Shown here: in pieces, positions 36,439 to 49,163 of the stretch
How the letters are laid out: every line of letters starts with the position of its first letter
How positions within the stretch are numbered: the stretch's first letter is position 1
Assembly: GCF_045679555.1 (NCBI RefSeq)
Contig: NC_092115.1
Location: forward strand, 36,588,728-36,652,727
Direction: 5' to 3'
From: Salvelinus alpinus
Lineage: Eukaryota; Chordata; Actinopteri; Salmoniformes; Salmonidae
DNA: 64,000 bases
The notes under the pieces: model-generated
Told to the model about the DNA's origin: nothing
Seen by the model: the letters and a program-made list of their open reading frames with translations, nothing else
Database searches by the model: none
Translations under genes and position numbers: made by a program

Positions 36439-36804
36439 TGTAACGTTCGTCGTCTGGAGGAGAAGAAGAGGACCAAGATGCAGCGTGGTAAGTGTCCATA
36501 ATGTTTTAATAATAAAACTGAACACTGAAACAAAAACAATAAACCAACAAACGAACAGTCCTGAGAGGTGAAACACAAAAACACTAAACAGGAAATAACC
36601 ACCCACGAAACCCAGGTGGAAAAAGGCTACCTAAGTATGATTCTCAATCAGAGACAACTAACGACACCTGCCTCTGATTGAGAATCATACCAGGCCAAAC
36701 GAAAAAAACAACATAGACAAATGAACATAGATAACCCACCCAACTCACGCCCTGACCACACTAAAACAAAGAAATAACAAAAGAACTAGGGTCAGAACGT
36801 GACA
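36439..36804 (-). mobile_element. Solo LTR inside the LINE
   Basis: 366 bp, TGTAACG...CGTGACA, flanked by a 5-bp duplication taacc (36434-36438, 36805-36809). It contains a perfect 19-bp inverted repeat (36635-36653 with 36672-36690). Gypsy-type LTR fossil by end structure; no internal region remains. It cuts the LINE reverse-transcriptase region. Confidence 0.8.
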
Positions 36805-37094
36805 TAACCTCTGAATTTTACAAAACCTTCTCTGAAGAAATAGCACAATTTTTACTTGAAACCTTTAAGGAGGCTATAAAGAAGGGAGAACTACCTGCCT
36901 GTCTGAAGCAAGGGGTTATTACTCTTATACCTAAACCACACAAGGATCTCTTAAATATTGATAATTGGCATCCAATCACACTCCTAAATAACGACTACAA
37001 AATTATAGCCTTAATTTTTGCGAAAATGTTAAAGTCTTGCTTGAATGATCTGATTGATGAATATCAATCAGGGTTTATGAAAGGGTGCCATATA

Positions 37095-38698
<1,604 letters not shown>

Positions 38699-40788
38699 TA
38701 TCTAATAATCTGAGGCTGGTGTTAGACTTGGTTGAGTATTGTGATCTATTGGATTACTTCCCTGTTATCCTATTTTGGGATTTTCAGAAAGCATTTGATA
38801 CAGTAAGTCACAATTTTATCTTTGATTGTTTTAAGCATTTGAAATTTGGTCGTTTTTGTTGTTGATGCTATTAGAACTCTGTATAATGGTGGCAATAGCT
38901 GTATCAAACTCTGTCATGGAACATCCTCAAGGTTTAACATTTACAAAGGAATACGACAAGGTTGTCCAATTTCACCTTTTTATTTTTGTTAGTATCTCAA
39001 ATGTTATGCTCATTAGTTCATAAAAGTCAATTTGAAGGCATTACATTCCAGTCCAGAGAGATCAGTTATCCCAACTGGTGGATGACACCTCACTTTTTTT
39101 TAATTAATGTGTCACAAGCTAGATTAGCATTGGATATCGTGAAGCAGTTCTCCAAAATCTCAGGTTTGGCATTAAATCTTTCCAAATGTGAGATGTTTGT
39201 TTTGAAAGGAGCTGTCAATCCAGCAGATTGTAACATCTCTGAAAAAGATACTGTAATCTACCTCGGTGTAAAGATCACCAAAAATCTTAAGGCTGTGAAT
39301 GATCTTAATTTGAACCCTGTAACTGAATCTGTCAACAACAAAAAATTATCCTCATGGTTAGCGAGGGATTTAAGTCTTCAAGGAAGGGTGCTTTTATCCA
39401 AAGCTGAGGGGCTATCTCGTGCATCCTATCTGTTTTCATCTATTGACATTCCCAAATCCACTTGCTGTACCTTAGATAGGCTTTTGTACAACTTCGTATG
39501 GAAAAACAAGCCACATAAGATAAAAAGAGATGTTATCACCAACAGGGTTTGTGATGGCGGTCTAAATGTCTTAGACTTCACTCTCTTCAATCAGATATCA
39601 AAGGTCAACTGGATTAAAAGATACATAAAAAATCCTCATAGTTTCTGGAATATTATACCTCATTTTGTGTTTCAGAAGTTCGGAGGGCTTCATTTTTTAC
39701 TACAATGTCCATATATTGTGGGTAAACTTCCTGTGAAACTGGCGGCTTTTCACAAGCAGGCTTTAATGTGCTGGGCTTTGTTGTATAAACACAACTTTTC
39801 ACCTCATAAATGTTTTATATGGAACAATGGGTCGATATTACATAGAAACAAGATGTTATTTAACCATAAATGGTTCTCGAAAAACATTGTCCTTGTCAGC
39901 CAATTAGTTAATATTAGTGGGAATCTATTTACACTGATAGAATTTATGGAAAGATATGACTTTGAGGTTTCTAGCAAGGAATATGACACTGTTATTAAAG
40001 CTAAACCTAGTGGGATAAAAACTTGACTTCAGAATAATGCATCATTTGGAATATCTCCGATTGTAAGCGATATCCAGGTGAATGGCATTGGTCTACTAGA
40101 TACGAAATTCAACAATCGTTTATTAAGGGATATTTTCTACAGGAAGTCTATTCCCTCTTTGATATTTTGTTGGGCTTCATCGTTTGATGTAAACTGGCAC
40201 CGTGCTTGGCTCACTCCACACAAATTTATGGTGACCAATAAAGTAAAGGAGATCTCGTTTAAGATTATCCATAGATTCTATCTGTGTAATAGCTTGATTT
40301 CTAAATATATACCTGATGTTACCAGTGAATGCAGTTTTTGTGAACTAGAAACAATCTATTGAACAGTTATTCTGTCATTGTTTATATAGTGAAGTGTTCT
40401 GGACTGATGTAAAACTATATATTGGCCTCAAATTGCATACAACCGTTGAAATTTGACATATTATTTTACTACACTGATTCTACAATTGAACGTGAGTATG
40501 TCATAAATCTCTTTATTTTATGAGGAAACATTTTCATACACAAATAAAAATGTATGAAGAAAAAGGCCCTTTTTAAATCTGATTTGGAAAACTATTTAGT
40601 CTTTAAAATGTATACAACAAAAAAATGTCCAAAAAATGTATTCACTATATGTCTGTATTTGAATTGATATAATGTGGATTCGTTTTATTTTTTAAATTAT
40701 TTATTTGTGGAATCCCTCTGGCTGTTATGTTTATGTTTTGCATATTACTGTTAATAAAATTTAAAAATTTAAAAAGGAGATATTTCCT

Positions 40789-41345
40789 TGTCGGAGTTTA
40801 CCCAGAATACACCGAGCGACCCATTGCCAACGTACGCGGTGTGTTAACAGATATACTTTTTGAGGAGATGAGAAACTCTTTTGTAATCAATTAACGGCCG
40901 CGCGGTGCATTCTGGGTGATTCTGGGACAAGACGAGCTCTCCTACAAGGAGTGAATGGGAGTCAATTGGGCGCTAGCTCAAAAACCCAACATTAGCATGA
41001 ATTTCGTAAACAAGAAGTACAATATCAATAACAAATCCGAGACGTGAGATAATTAACTTGTTATCTGTAATATCGTATAGCTTTGGAATCGGGACACTGT
41101 GTACTTTCAAGGAAAATAGGCAAGTTTCTCGACTCATACCCTGACTTTGAGAATGGATCGTGACGATGAGTTTAGCAACCGCATGACGCAGCATGACAAC
41201 TTAAACGCGATTGGGCGACAGTCTGACTACATTCTTTGCCCAAAAAATATTCCCATCTCCTCCTTTCTCTAATATCGCTGGGATTATTACGATTCCAAGG
41301 GAGTTTCCGATTTCCTTAAAAGTATATCCGCTCCTCCCCTCAGTT
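40789..41345. other. 5' flank of zinc-finger gene A
   Basis: Intergenic sequence between the LINE and the duplicated block. No TATA box or exon seen; 'cggccgcgcggtgc' near 40905 is a small GC-rich patch. Confidence 0.4.
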
Positions 41346-41442
41346 TGTTTTCGCGGAAGTAAAATCCATCAGCGATAGCTAGCCAACTATTGGATTTTCC
41401 AGCTGAATATTATCTTTAGAAACATAACACTAGTCCGATAAA

Positions 41443-43559
41443 ATGTTGTTCCAGGAGAATATGACCAACTGTGTTACTTTTCAGACCAAATTATCATCCG
41501 TTATGGATGTGTTGGCCAAAGCTGCAGTGGCAGAAATAAGTAAATTGTTCGATGATGGGTTTGCTGTGTTACGCTTGGAAATGTGCCATAGAGAAAATGA
41601 AATTGAAGCCTTGAAAAGAAAATTATTTATGGAGAACGAACGGCAAGCGACGAGTTCCAAACTGCGAGAAGCAGGCAATTCTTCCACATGTTCTTCGTCT
41701 TCCAGAAGGACAGAGCAGGGTAAGCCTGCGCGTGCTTGCTTACTGTACTAGCTAACTAGGTTGACTTATCTAAAATGTGTTGTTGTCCAGTGTCCATCTC
41801 AACTCAGGGGTCAATTCTTAACAGTATTAACAACATAACTGACAATAATTTAGCTCAATGCCTAGCTAGTGTACATATTGCCAGGAAACCCAACGTTGAA
41901 TTGCATTGAATTCTGTTGGGCAGAAATGAGCGTTTGAGTAAGGGTAGTTTCCTCTCACGACCTCTGTTGAATACAATTATATTTTAACCTACTTTACCGG
42001 TTGTCCGTGCAGTTGGTCTTTTTGGCGTTAGGAATGTGACACAATACATCCACAGAAAATTATGATTACATCAACTTTACAAAGCTCTGGTAGTGGGTTC
42101 AGATTTCTATCACGCGAAGCATGCACTTAACCATGAAAGCACGAGCTCGGCAAGTATGCGTGCATCTCATGAATGTATTTTTTAAATCTTGTGCACATGC
42201 TTCAGGTGATAGAAATTCGAAAGCACTGCCAGTGCCTCACATTCCTACCTCCAAAAGGATCAACCGCACAGACAAATATCAAAAAGTTCAAAAATATTTT
42301 TTTTCAACATTCTGACTTGTAGAGGTTGTGAAGGGAAACTTTCCACATTCAAACACTCATTTCTGCCCTATGTGGAATTCAATGCAATTCGAGGTCAGGT
42401 TTCCAGGCAAGTGTAGATAATGGGTATCAGTTTTATTGTTGACCTATGTTAAATTGTTCAGTACACTCTCAACTTTGTTTTACAGTGCTTCTGACATATA
42501 GCTTCTGACAGTTCAGTTAAACCTTCCCTTTCAGGGTCCAAGGGGTCTGATGAGGATGCTGGTGAAAGAACTTCATTTGAGCACACCGCCAGAGACAAAG
42601 TGTTCACACCTAAAGACAAACAACTGGATCAAAATAGACCACAGCCACCTAAAGAATCAGTAGAGGGGCTCAATGAACAGTACAGGTCTGTCCAGCGAGG
42701 GAAGGGTAGTGCACTAGAGTTAGTGAAGACAGAGCATGAGGAGGAGTATGACGTTATTTCACTACATACATCGGGAAGTGAACATGGCACAGAGCAATCA
42801 GATCATCAGGAAACTGAGTTTGCCATGGATCGCAGAGAGAGTCATCTGTGGGCGTCTGTATCAGAGATCAACTGTGACTCTGAGGGTCCAGATTGCTCAT
42901 ATGGTACGGAACAATATACACGGGATCTCAATACAGACATACAGCTTATTCAAAGTGCTGTGGAGGGTCTTGATAGCGATCCATCATCAGAGATGGGGTA
43001 CATAAACAGACTAATGAAAGAAGAGATGCGAGCACAGTCTGGTTGGAATGACCAAAGAAGGACCCCTATAGATTTGGTTCAAGCACAACCAGGACAGCAG
43101 AGAGCGCAAACTATGTACCCAGAGAGAAGGGAGGATGGAACTACTACCAGAGTGCCGTCAGACAAACAAACGCGAACCAATGAGGGTGCAGCATATTCCA
43201 ACGTTTGGCTAAACAATGTATTCTCGTTTGCCCCAAATGGTTTCAACTCCGCAAAGGTAGCCCCAAGGAGTACCCCAGCAAGAGAGAAGTGGTTTGTTTG
43301 CACCTTTTGCGGAAAGAGCTTTGACAGGGTCAGTCACTTGGAGATGCATCAACGGATTCATACAGGAGAGAAACCGTACAGCTGTGTGACATGTGGGAGG
43401 TGTTTTGCTCAGCAGAGTAATCTTCGCACACATCAGCGAGTACACAGGGGCCTCAGAACAAAGCAAACGAAAAGTAATCACAATGACGAGACGACTAAGA
43501 ACATTCTAGAGAAACCAGCTGGGTCCCGCCCCACACATTATGAAACACAGCCTCATTAA
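41443..43559 (+). CDS. C2H2 zinc-finger protein A, two exons
   Basis: Exons 41443-41719 and 42535-43559 (GT donor gtaagc, acceptor ccctttcag, phase 1) give 433 residues. Exon 1 ([16 protein letters not shown]...) has the N-terminal module [20 protein letters not shown] followed by a charged helix, likely a coiled coil. Exon 2 is acidic and polar, then two C2H2 fingers at about residues 348-396 ([21 protein letters not shown] and [17 protein letters not shown]...), joined by TGEKPY. Likely a nuclear DNA-binding regulator. Its tandem paralogue is at 49164-51436; the exon 1 module is also shared with the minus-strand gene at 12-22 kb. The intron carries a recent inverted-repeat insertion. Reading frame intact. 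Confidence 0.88.
41874..42409. mobile_element. Inverted-repeat element in ZNF A intron
   Basis: 536 bp flanked by agtgta (41868-41873, 42410-42415). The ends, 'ttgccaggaaaccc' at the left and 'ggtttccaggcaa' at the right, are inverted and the arms continue for about 80 bp. The paralogous intron in gene B has a single tagtgtagataat at this site, an empty target. No ORF; class unknown. Confidence 0.75.
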
Positions 43560-43889
43560 TATAAACTTTTTCTAATGACTGAGAACAAAGTGTTCATGAC
43601 AAGACAGTCAAGACACTCGTGCAAAAAGCCGCAGTGTGCTACTTTTGTTTTCCTATTCTTAAAGTGAGAGCAGTGCGACCCTACCACAACTGTTACACTA
43701 GTGGTGCTAATATACTGTAGGGAGTTAAAGTTACAGGTTTACATCCTCCTGCTTGTATATTTTAAAAGGAACAGTTATCAAGAGGTGGATCTCCATCGTC
43801 TTTTTAGTTTTTGTAGGACTATGCCAGAGACAACACATCTGGAGAGAAAATACAATGGATGTGCTTTTATCAATGCATACATTTTTATG

Positions 43890-43895
43890 AATAAA
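43890..43895 (+). promoter_or_regulatory. Polyadenylation signal of ZNF A
   Basis: AATAAA, about 330 bp after the stop codon. The same context (tttttatgaataaacat) is kept after ZNF B. Confidence 0.65.
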
Positions 43896-43915
43896 CATAA
43901 ATTCTCTGAACTTTG

Positions 43916-44557
43916 AGCCCTTGTTGTTGTTGAAATACACTGAGAATACAAAACATTAACACCTGCTCTTTCCATAATATAATAATTTATACAATTTCTA
44001 TAGCGCTTTTCATAGAATCTCCGTGCTTCAAGAGCAAAAAAAAAAAACGCAATATATCATGACAGATGAACCAATAGAGGCCAAGTCTTTGAAAGCTGCA
44101 TCCTCGAAGATGGAGAGGGTCAGTTCATGGCTTGAGCAGAGAGAGCTGGTCAGAGGATGGTGATGGAGTCTGTTGATGATCTTGTAGGGGGCGCGTCTGG
44201 GAACCAGCCTGACTCTTATAGCCACTGGTCTTCTTCTCTTCCAGTCTGTGTAGCACCCACTTGGGTGATGCCTCAGCAGCTCTGGAGACCAGAAAGTTCA
44301 CCACACAAAGTTCACAATAGTAGCCAGTCGTCCTCACTACGAGCGCTCTCTCTTAGTACTACTATATTCCCGCATCTCCCATTCCTCTCACGTTTCAGGC
44401 GACTCCTGAAAATTGTTCTCAGAAGATCGGGAATTGGCAGCCAGAAGAAACAAAAAAGCTGGTAATGTGTCCAGATGCATTTTTCAAACAAAAATATTAG
44501 CCAGCTAGCTAGTTAGCCAAGCCAAAGACTTTTAACCTGTCAGTAAATCTGCAAATT
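43916..44557. other. Inserted sequence between ZNF A and the nectin pseudogene
   Basis: Absent from the paralogous block. Contains a 34-residue-plus open frame region at 44157-44465 with no domain, and a sequence I think is a dispersed repeat ('gatggagtctgttgatgatc'). Class unknown. Confidence 0.4.
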
Positions 44558-44559
44558 CG

Positions 44560-44795
44560 TACCAGTCAAACGTTTGACACGCCTACTCATTCCAGGGTTT
44601 ACTATTTTCTACATTGTAGAATAATAGTGAGACATCAAAACTATGAAATAACACATATGCAATCATGTAGTAACCAAAAGAGTGTTAAATCAAAATGTTT
44701 TATATTTGAGATTCTTCAAAGTAGCCACCCTTTGCCTTGACAGCTTTGCACACTCTTGGCATTCTCTCAACCAGCTTCACCTGGAATGGTGAAGC
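44560..44795. mobile_element. Tc1 terminal fragment
   Basis: 'gtaccagtcaaacgtttgac' and 'ctattttctacattgtagaa' match one end of a common salmonid Tc1 family. It breaks off after 'accagcttcacctggaatg'. Confidence 0.75.
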
Positions 44796-44814
44796 TAGGG
44801 CACCATGGCAACTA

Positions 44815-45367
44815 TAGAACATGACAGAATGACCAGGTGAATACAGATGAAAGCTATGATCCCTTATTGATGTCACTTGTTAAAGAGACAGGTTAGAGAA
44901 GGATTTTTAAGCCTTGAGACATGTATTTAGAGGGTGAATGAACAAGACATTTTATATTTATGCCCTTTGAGAGGCATTTGAAAATCTCCCTGGTATTTGT
45001 GGTTGAATCTGTGTTTGAAATTCACTGCTAGACTGAGGAACCTTACATATAATTGTGTGGGGTACTGGCATGAGGTAGTCATTCAAAAACCACAGTGTTA
45101 CACACAGAGTCCATGCAACGTATGTGACTTGTTAAGCAGATTTTTTTGTCCTGAACTTATTTAGGCTCGCCATAACAAGGGGTTGAAAACTTTTTCACTC
45201 AAGACATTTAAGCTTTTCATAAAAAATGTTTAATCAAAAAACATAATTCTACTTTGAAATGGGATATTGTCTGTAGGCCAGTGACAAAAAAAATCTAAAT
45301 TTAATCCATTTGTAATAACGCTGTAACACAACAAATCAAGGGGTGTGAATACTTTCTGAAGGCACTG
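44815..45367 (-). mobile_element. Degraded Tc1 fragment, second family
   Basis: Ends 'gtgaatactttctgaaggcactg' at 45367 before TA. The interior matches the relic at 25918-27180 in inverse orientation ('gttgaatctgtgtttgaaatt'). One terminus only; no usable frame. Confidence 0.75.
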
Positions 45368-45549
45368 TATACAAGAAGCCCATGCTGATGGAAAAAAAGG
45401 ACAAAGTCAACCTAAAAATGGCAATTAATGTGAACATGAGGTTGCCAAACACTCACTTCAGTCCAACTGTATCCAAGTTCAGTTCACAGGAGTGAGTAGC
45501 AGGCCACCATGACCATGGGGTTAGAGTGGAGCTGAGGGCAGTTCCCTTT

Positions 45550-46883
45550 TCAACCAACTCCTTTCACCCCTGTCGAGATGTTCTGTCCTCTGGGGTGTAG
45601 GAGGGTGGTGTTGGAGTGTGGTTTGGGCTGCAGAAACCCATTGCTGTGGTTGAAGAGTGCCGCTGAGATCTGGTAAGAACTGGTGTCACAGTCAGCCTCA
45701 TCAACCTCCAGCACGTCCTGTCTGTGGACCCAGTCGTCCCCTTCGGTCACACCCTCCCTCTGGCCACCCAGGTCACTGAGCATTGGGAGGATGTCTGCCA
45801 CACACTGCCATCCTGCTCCTGGGGACGAGGAAGGAAGGCCAGAGTCCTGAAAAATAGAGAGCCACATATTGGGAGGCATTAAGATAAACAGATAGTTCTT
45901 TCAGTTATTACAGAGTAAACTTAGTGTGCATTTTCAAACAGCCCCTTCATACTCTCTCTGCACTCACGCCAGCTAGATTGGTACAGGACGGGGCGGCCTA
46001 GGTAGTCCAAATCACCCTCTCGAACCGTCCCCCACCGAGGGTGGATTGACTGCCTTTGTAGATGGGATGGTCCTAACGAGAGGGATCACAATAATCCACA
46101 GATTAAACATCAATGAAATCAGTATGATACTGTACATAATGTTGTAAATGTATAATATTGTTGAAGCTTTTATGAACTATCACCTCAAGGGACATTAGGC
46201 TTTTTTTCATTTCACTGTCTAGTCTGAGTAGTGTACAGTCTTCATTCTGTGGGTAGGGTGACAATTAGAGAAAGACAAAAATGATTGCTGGCAAACACTC
46301 ATTCACAAGTAGATGATAACTAATAACTGAAAATGACCCCTCTAAGAAAATGAGAGATGACTGAAAATACGAGTAACAGGTGTTTGAAATGAAAGTACTC
46401 TGTACCTGTCATCTGGGGTCTGTGCTGACAGAGTTGAGTCTTGTGGAGGAGGCCTATCTGGAGAGTGTTGATTTCTAACCTATGAAAGAGCTTTTTAGAA
46501 ACTAAGGAGGATTTAAGGATAGGGAAAGGGGGTTCCAAGTATTGTGGAAATCAACTCATGTCCTTTCGCGAAGCTCCATCTCTAATGTCCTGTTATTGCG
46601 TCTATGGTATTAGTTAACTAAGATGATAATGACGATGACCAACACCCCAGCAGCCACACCTATAATGATCATCACTAGAGTGTCAAAGATCACTTCCTGC
46701 ACACTCTGAGATGTCTCTGATTGGGAAGGAAAGAGGGAATGCACACAAAATTGTAAACTCAAACAACCAAAGGTAGCGATTGCAGTGCCATGTATATAGG
46801 ATGCAGTTTTGTTGCAACTTTAGTGACATCTGTATTTCAGATTATTATCACAAGGGGGCAGCAATGTTACAAATATTACTAAT
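45550..46883 (-). pseudogene. Nectin-like 3' end, pseudogene copy
   Basis: Counterparts of five 3' exons of the nectin gene at 53-54.3 kb are recognisable: transmembrane exon (about 46725-46565), three cytoplasmic exons (about 46481-46415, 46250-46188, 46076-45963) and the last exon (45849-45550). The transmembrane exon has an in-frame TAA where the paralogue has an arginine codon (VNRYHRR). Its donor gt has become at, the second exon is frameshifted, and the fourth lost over 100 bp including its donor. The last exon runs past the usual stop (PRGQNISTGVKGVG). No Ig exons exist on this side, so it never was a whole gene. Confidence 0.88.
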
Positions 46884-46904
46884 CAGGTATCAAATAAAAA
46901 AATT

Positions 46905-47035
46905 AAGAATGATCACATGCACCAATACAACAGTGAAACGCTTACTTACAAGCCCTTAACCAACAATGCAGTTAAGAAAAATAAATAAAAGTAACAAAAA
47001 ATTAAAGAGCAGCAGTAAAATAAATAATAAGGCAT
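46905..47035 (-). mobile_element. LINE 3' tail fragment at the duplication break
   Basis: 'gcttacttacaagccctt' and 'taaagagcagcagtaaaat' match the 3' UTR of the RSg-1-like LINE at 28.2 kb. It lies directly after the point where block homology ends (46883). Confidence 0.75.
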
Positions 47036-48299
47036 GTAATAATAAGCCAAACTCCTGTTCCAATTGACATGTTTTGGTCTAGCACCTCTTCATCCAATAC
47101 CATGTCCAGAACATGCATCTCTGTGGACACCTCAATCTCCTCAGCCATGAGGCTGTCCTAGTCAGAATCCTGACATGTCATGAGGAAGAAGGAGAACACA
47201 TTCTGTATACTGCCATTAACTTACATTGTCAGAGGAACATATTGACTCAGAATCACTTAACCAATAAATTGAGCATCACAAATGTATTTTATTTCAAAGA
47301 TTGACTGTGCTGGAATGGACCTTGGATAAACTACACCACAAAAAACAGACTGAAAGAAGGGATGGGCTTATGGGGCCACATACCACACAAATCTCTTCAG
47401 AGTAAGACAGCACGTCCTTACAGGCAGACTGCCTTCCTCATCCTCCCATTATTCATCCAGAACAGGAGGAGGAAGGCCAGTAGGAGGCAGGACACCACTA
47501 GAGGGTGGCAGGGATGAAGAGGACAAAGGACTGAGAGGGGAGAGGGAAGAGAGGAGCCATGAGTGAAGAGGAGTGAACCCCTCTTTAAGAATTGGTTCTC
47601 TGTGCTTATGAGTGGAGAGGTGAGGGAGGAGGAGGCGGTGGGGGAGAGGGAGGATGTGGTGGATGTTAGCCTGGAGGGCTGGAGAGACTGGCAGGAGGAG
47701 GGCTGTGATGCACATGAGGTCACAGAGAGGGCCTTAGGCAGCACAGAGGCCTGGAGCAGGAGTCTGTTCTCCATGCTGTCGCTGGTAGTTGGAGTAGAGC
47801 CTCCCTGGTGCGGCTTGCTGATCCCGGGCCCCATGAGGATGGCGCAAAGCCAGTGCCTTTATCTCTGGTGGAAGAAAAGTCTACTGACTGTTAGGTCACA
47901 TGCACGCAGGAAGTTTACGTTTATTGGGATGTATCTTGTCCTGGAGGCAGAGCTGAGCGATTTCTACTAATGGGCCAGCGACAAAGTCAAAATTAGCTAT
48001 ACATTGTAAAAAATCCATGAAAACAAAAATACGCTACGGTTAAGCAAAAGGTTAGCAGTTCGGTTAAGTTTAGGTTTAAAATCTGATTTTATGACATTGT
48101 GGCTGTGTCAGCTAGTGACTACCCTGCAGAGCTGCCTCCAGTACATAAGTCATCCCAAAAAATGCCAACCTGTGTATTCACACAGCACAGGGAGGGTCCG
48201 GGCCTTTTACAGTACATCTAGGACAAACATAAAACACAGTACCTGACTGGCGAGACATTCCAGGTTCATTATTTAAACAGTCTGTGTAAAACATACAAA
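47036..48299. other. Unassigned region; possible exon at 47866-47418 (minus)
   Basis: A minus-strand stretch from a plausible acceptor (tttcttccaccag, about 47880) is open to a stop at 47418. It encodes Ser/Thr-rich sequence (TSTTSSLSPTASSSLTSPL) and a hydrophobic segment VVSCLLLAFLLLFWM near the end, with an AATAAA around 47290. It could be a terminal exon of an unknown gene or chance. The rest holds no recognised feature. Confidence 0.3.
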
Positions 48300-48301
48300 C
48301 T

Positions 48302-48490
48302 ACAGGCGGCAGGTAGCCCAGTGGTTAGAGCGTTTGGCCAGTAACTGAAAGGTTGCTGGATCAAATCCCTGAGCTGTCAAGGTAAAAATCTGTTGTTCTG
48401 CCACTGAACAAGGCAGTTAACCCACTGTTCCTAGGCTGTCATTGTAAATAAGAAGTTGTTCTTAACTGACTTGCCTAGTTAAATAAAACA
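48302..48490 (+). mobile_element. HpaI-type SINE
   Basis: tRNA-like head 'ggcggcaggtagcccagtgg' with a B-box-like 'ggttgctggatcaaatcc', then the conserved salmonid body (gaacaaggcagttaaccca) and tail 'ttgcctagttaaataaaa'. Confidence 0.85.
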
Positions 48491-48759
48491 CAAAAAGCTA
48501 TCCCTGTGTTTGAGCCTTTCTCTGGAAAAGTGAGCAGTAAAAGTGAAAAAGGTTCACTCAACTCAGATAAAGATTGTTGTCTGTTTGGTTGAGTAGCAGT
48601 TGTGTGCTTTAGAGAACTTGCTCAATAAATGAATGACATCAGTCCAGAATCATAGTATAATGCACCAATGTTGTTCTGGCCAGAAAACCAGTCTGAATTG
48701 GTGATGATGGTACATAATGGTAGATTGGTTCAGGAGACAATAGTACTGTAGTCTGTTCC

Positions 48760-48900
48760 CTGAGCAGCAAGAAACAGTATTACGTGCCTGTGCCATGTAT
48801 CTGGCTACAGAAAAGACAGGTGAGCTCACGGTCTGTTTATGTCCTCTACGGACACCGTAGGACTCTTTAATGATCATATGACCACGCGCTTCTCCCATCC
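48760..48900. repeat. Repeat shared with 25331-25475
   Basis: Same blocks as the 25.3-kb copy, for example 'ggctacagaaaagacaggtg'. It ends just before the duplicated block, upstream of ZNF B. Confidence 0.55.
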
Positions 48901-49163
48901 TTTGTTGTCGCGGAAGTAAAGACCCATCGGTGGTAGCTAGCAAAAGTGGTTAACAGTTAACTCAGGCAGTTTACCTTCCCAAAAAGTATACTTAACTGGG
49001 TGTGTCTCCCATAGACACCAATGCAATAGCAGCTGGGTCTGACTTCCATGGAAACAGGAAAAAAAGCAGCGAGTCGCTTCCTCTTCCGTCTCTGGTAGCT
49101 TGCTATTGTATTGTCTTTTCCGACTGAACATTATCTTTAGAAACATAACAGTAGTCACATAAA

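Larger units (their letters stand above)
41346..46883. repeat. Duplicated block, left copy
   Basis: Homologous to 48906-54486. It starts at 'tcgcggaagtaaa' upstream of the ZNF gene and ends at 'aatgttacaaatattactaatc' inside the intron before the nectin transmembrane exon. It contains ZNF gene A (plus) and a nectin pseudogene (minus), with later insertions at 41874-42409 and about 43960-45480. Confidence 0.85.

Noticed and set aside
44157-44465. 102-codon open frame
   Set aside because: In a probable dispersed repeat, no domain, absent from the paralogous block.
47563-47970. Plus-strand open frame over the possible minus exon
   Set aside because: Mirror of a GC-richer stretch; no splice sites or motif fit, while the minus strand has a plausible acceptor.
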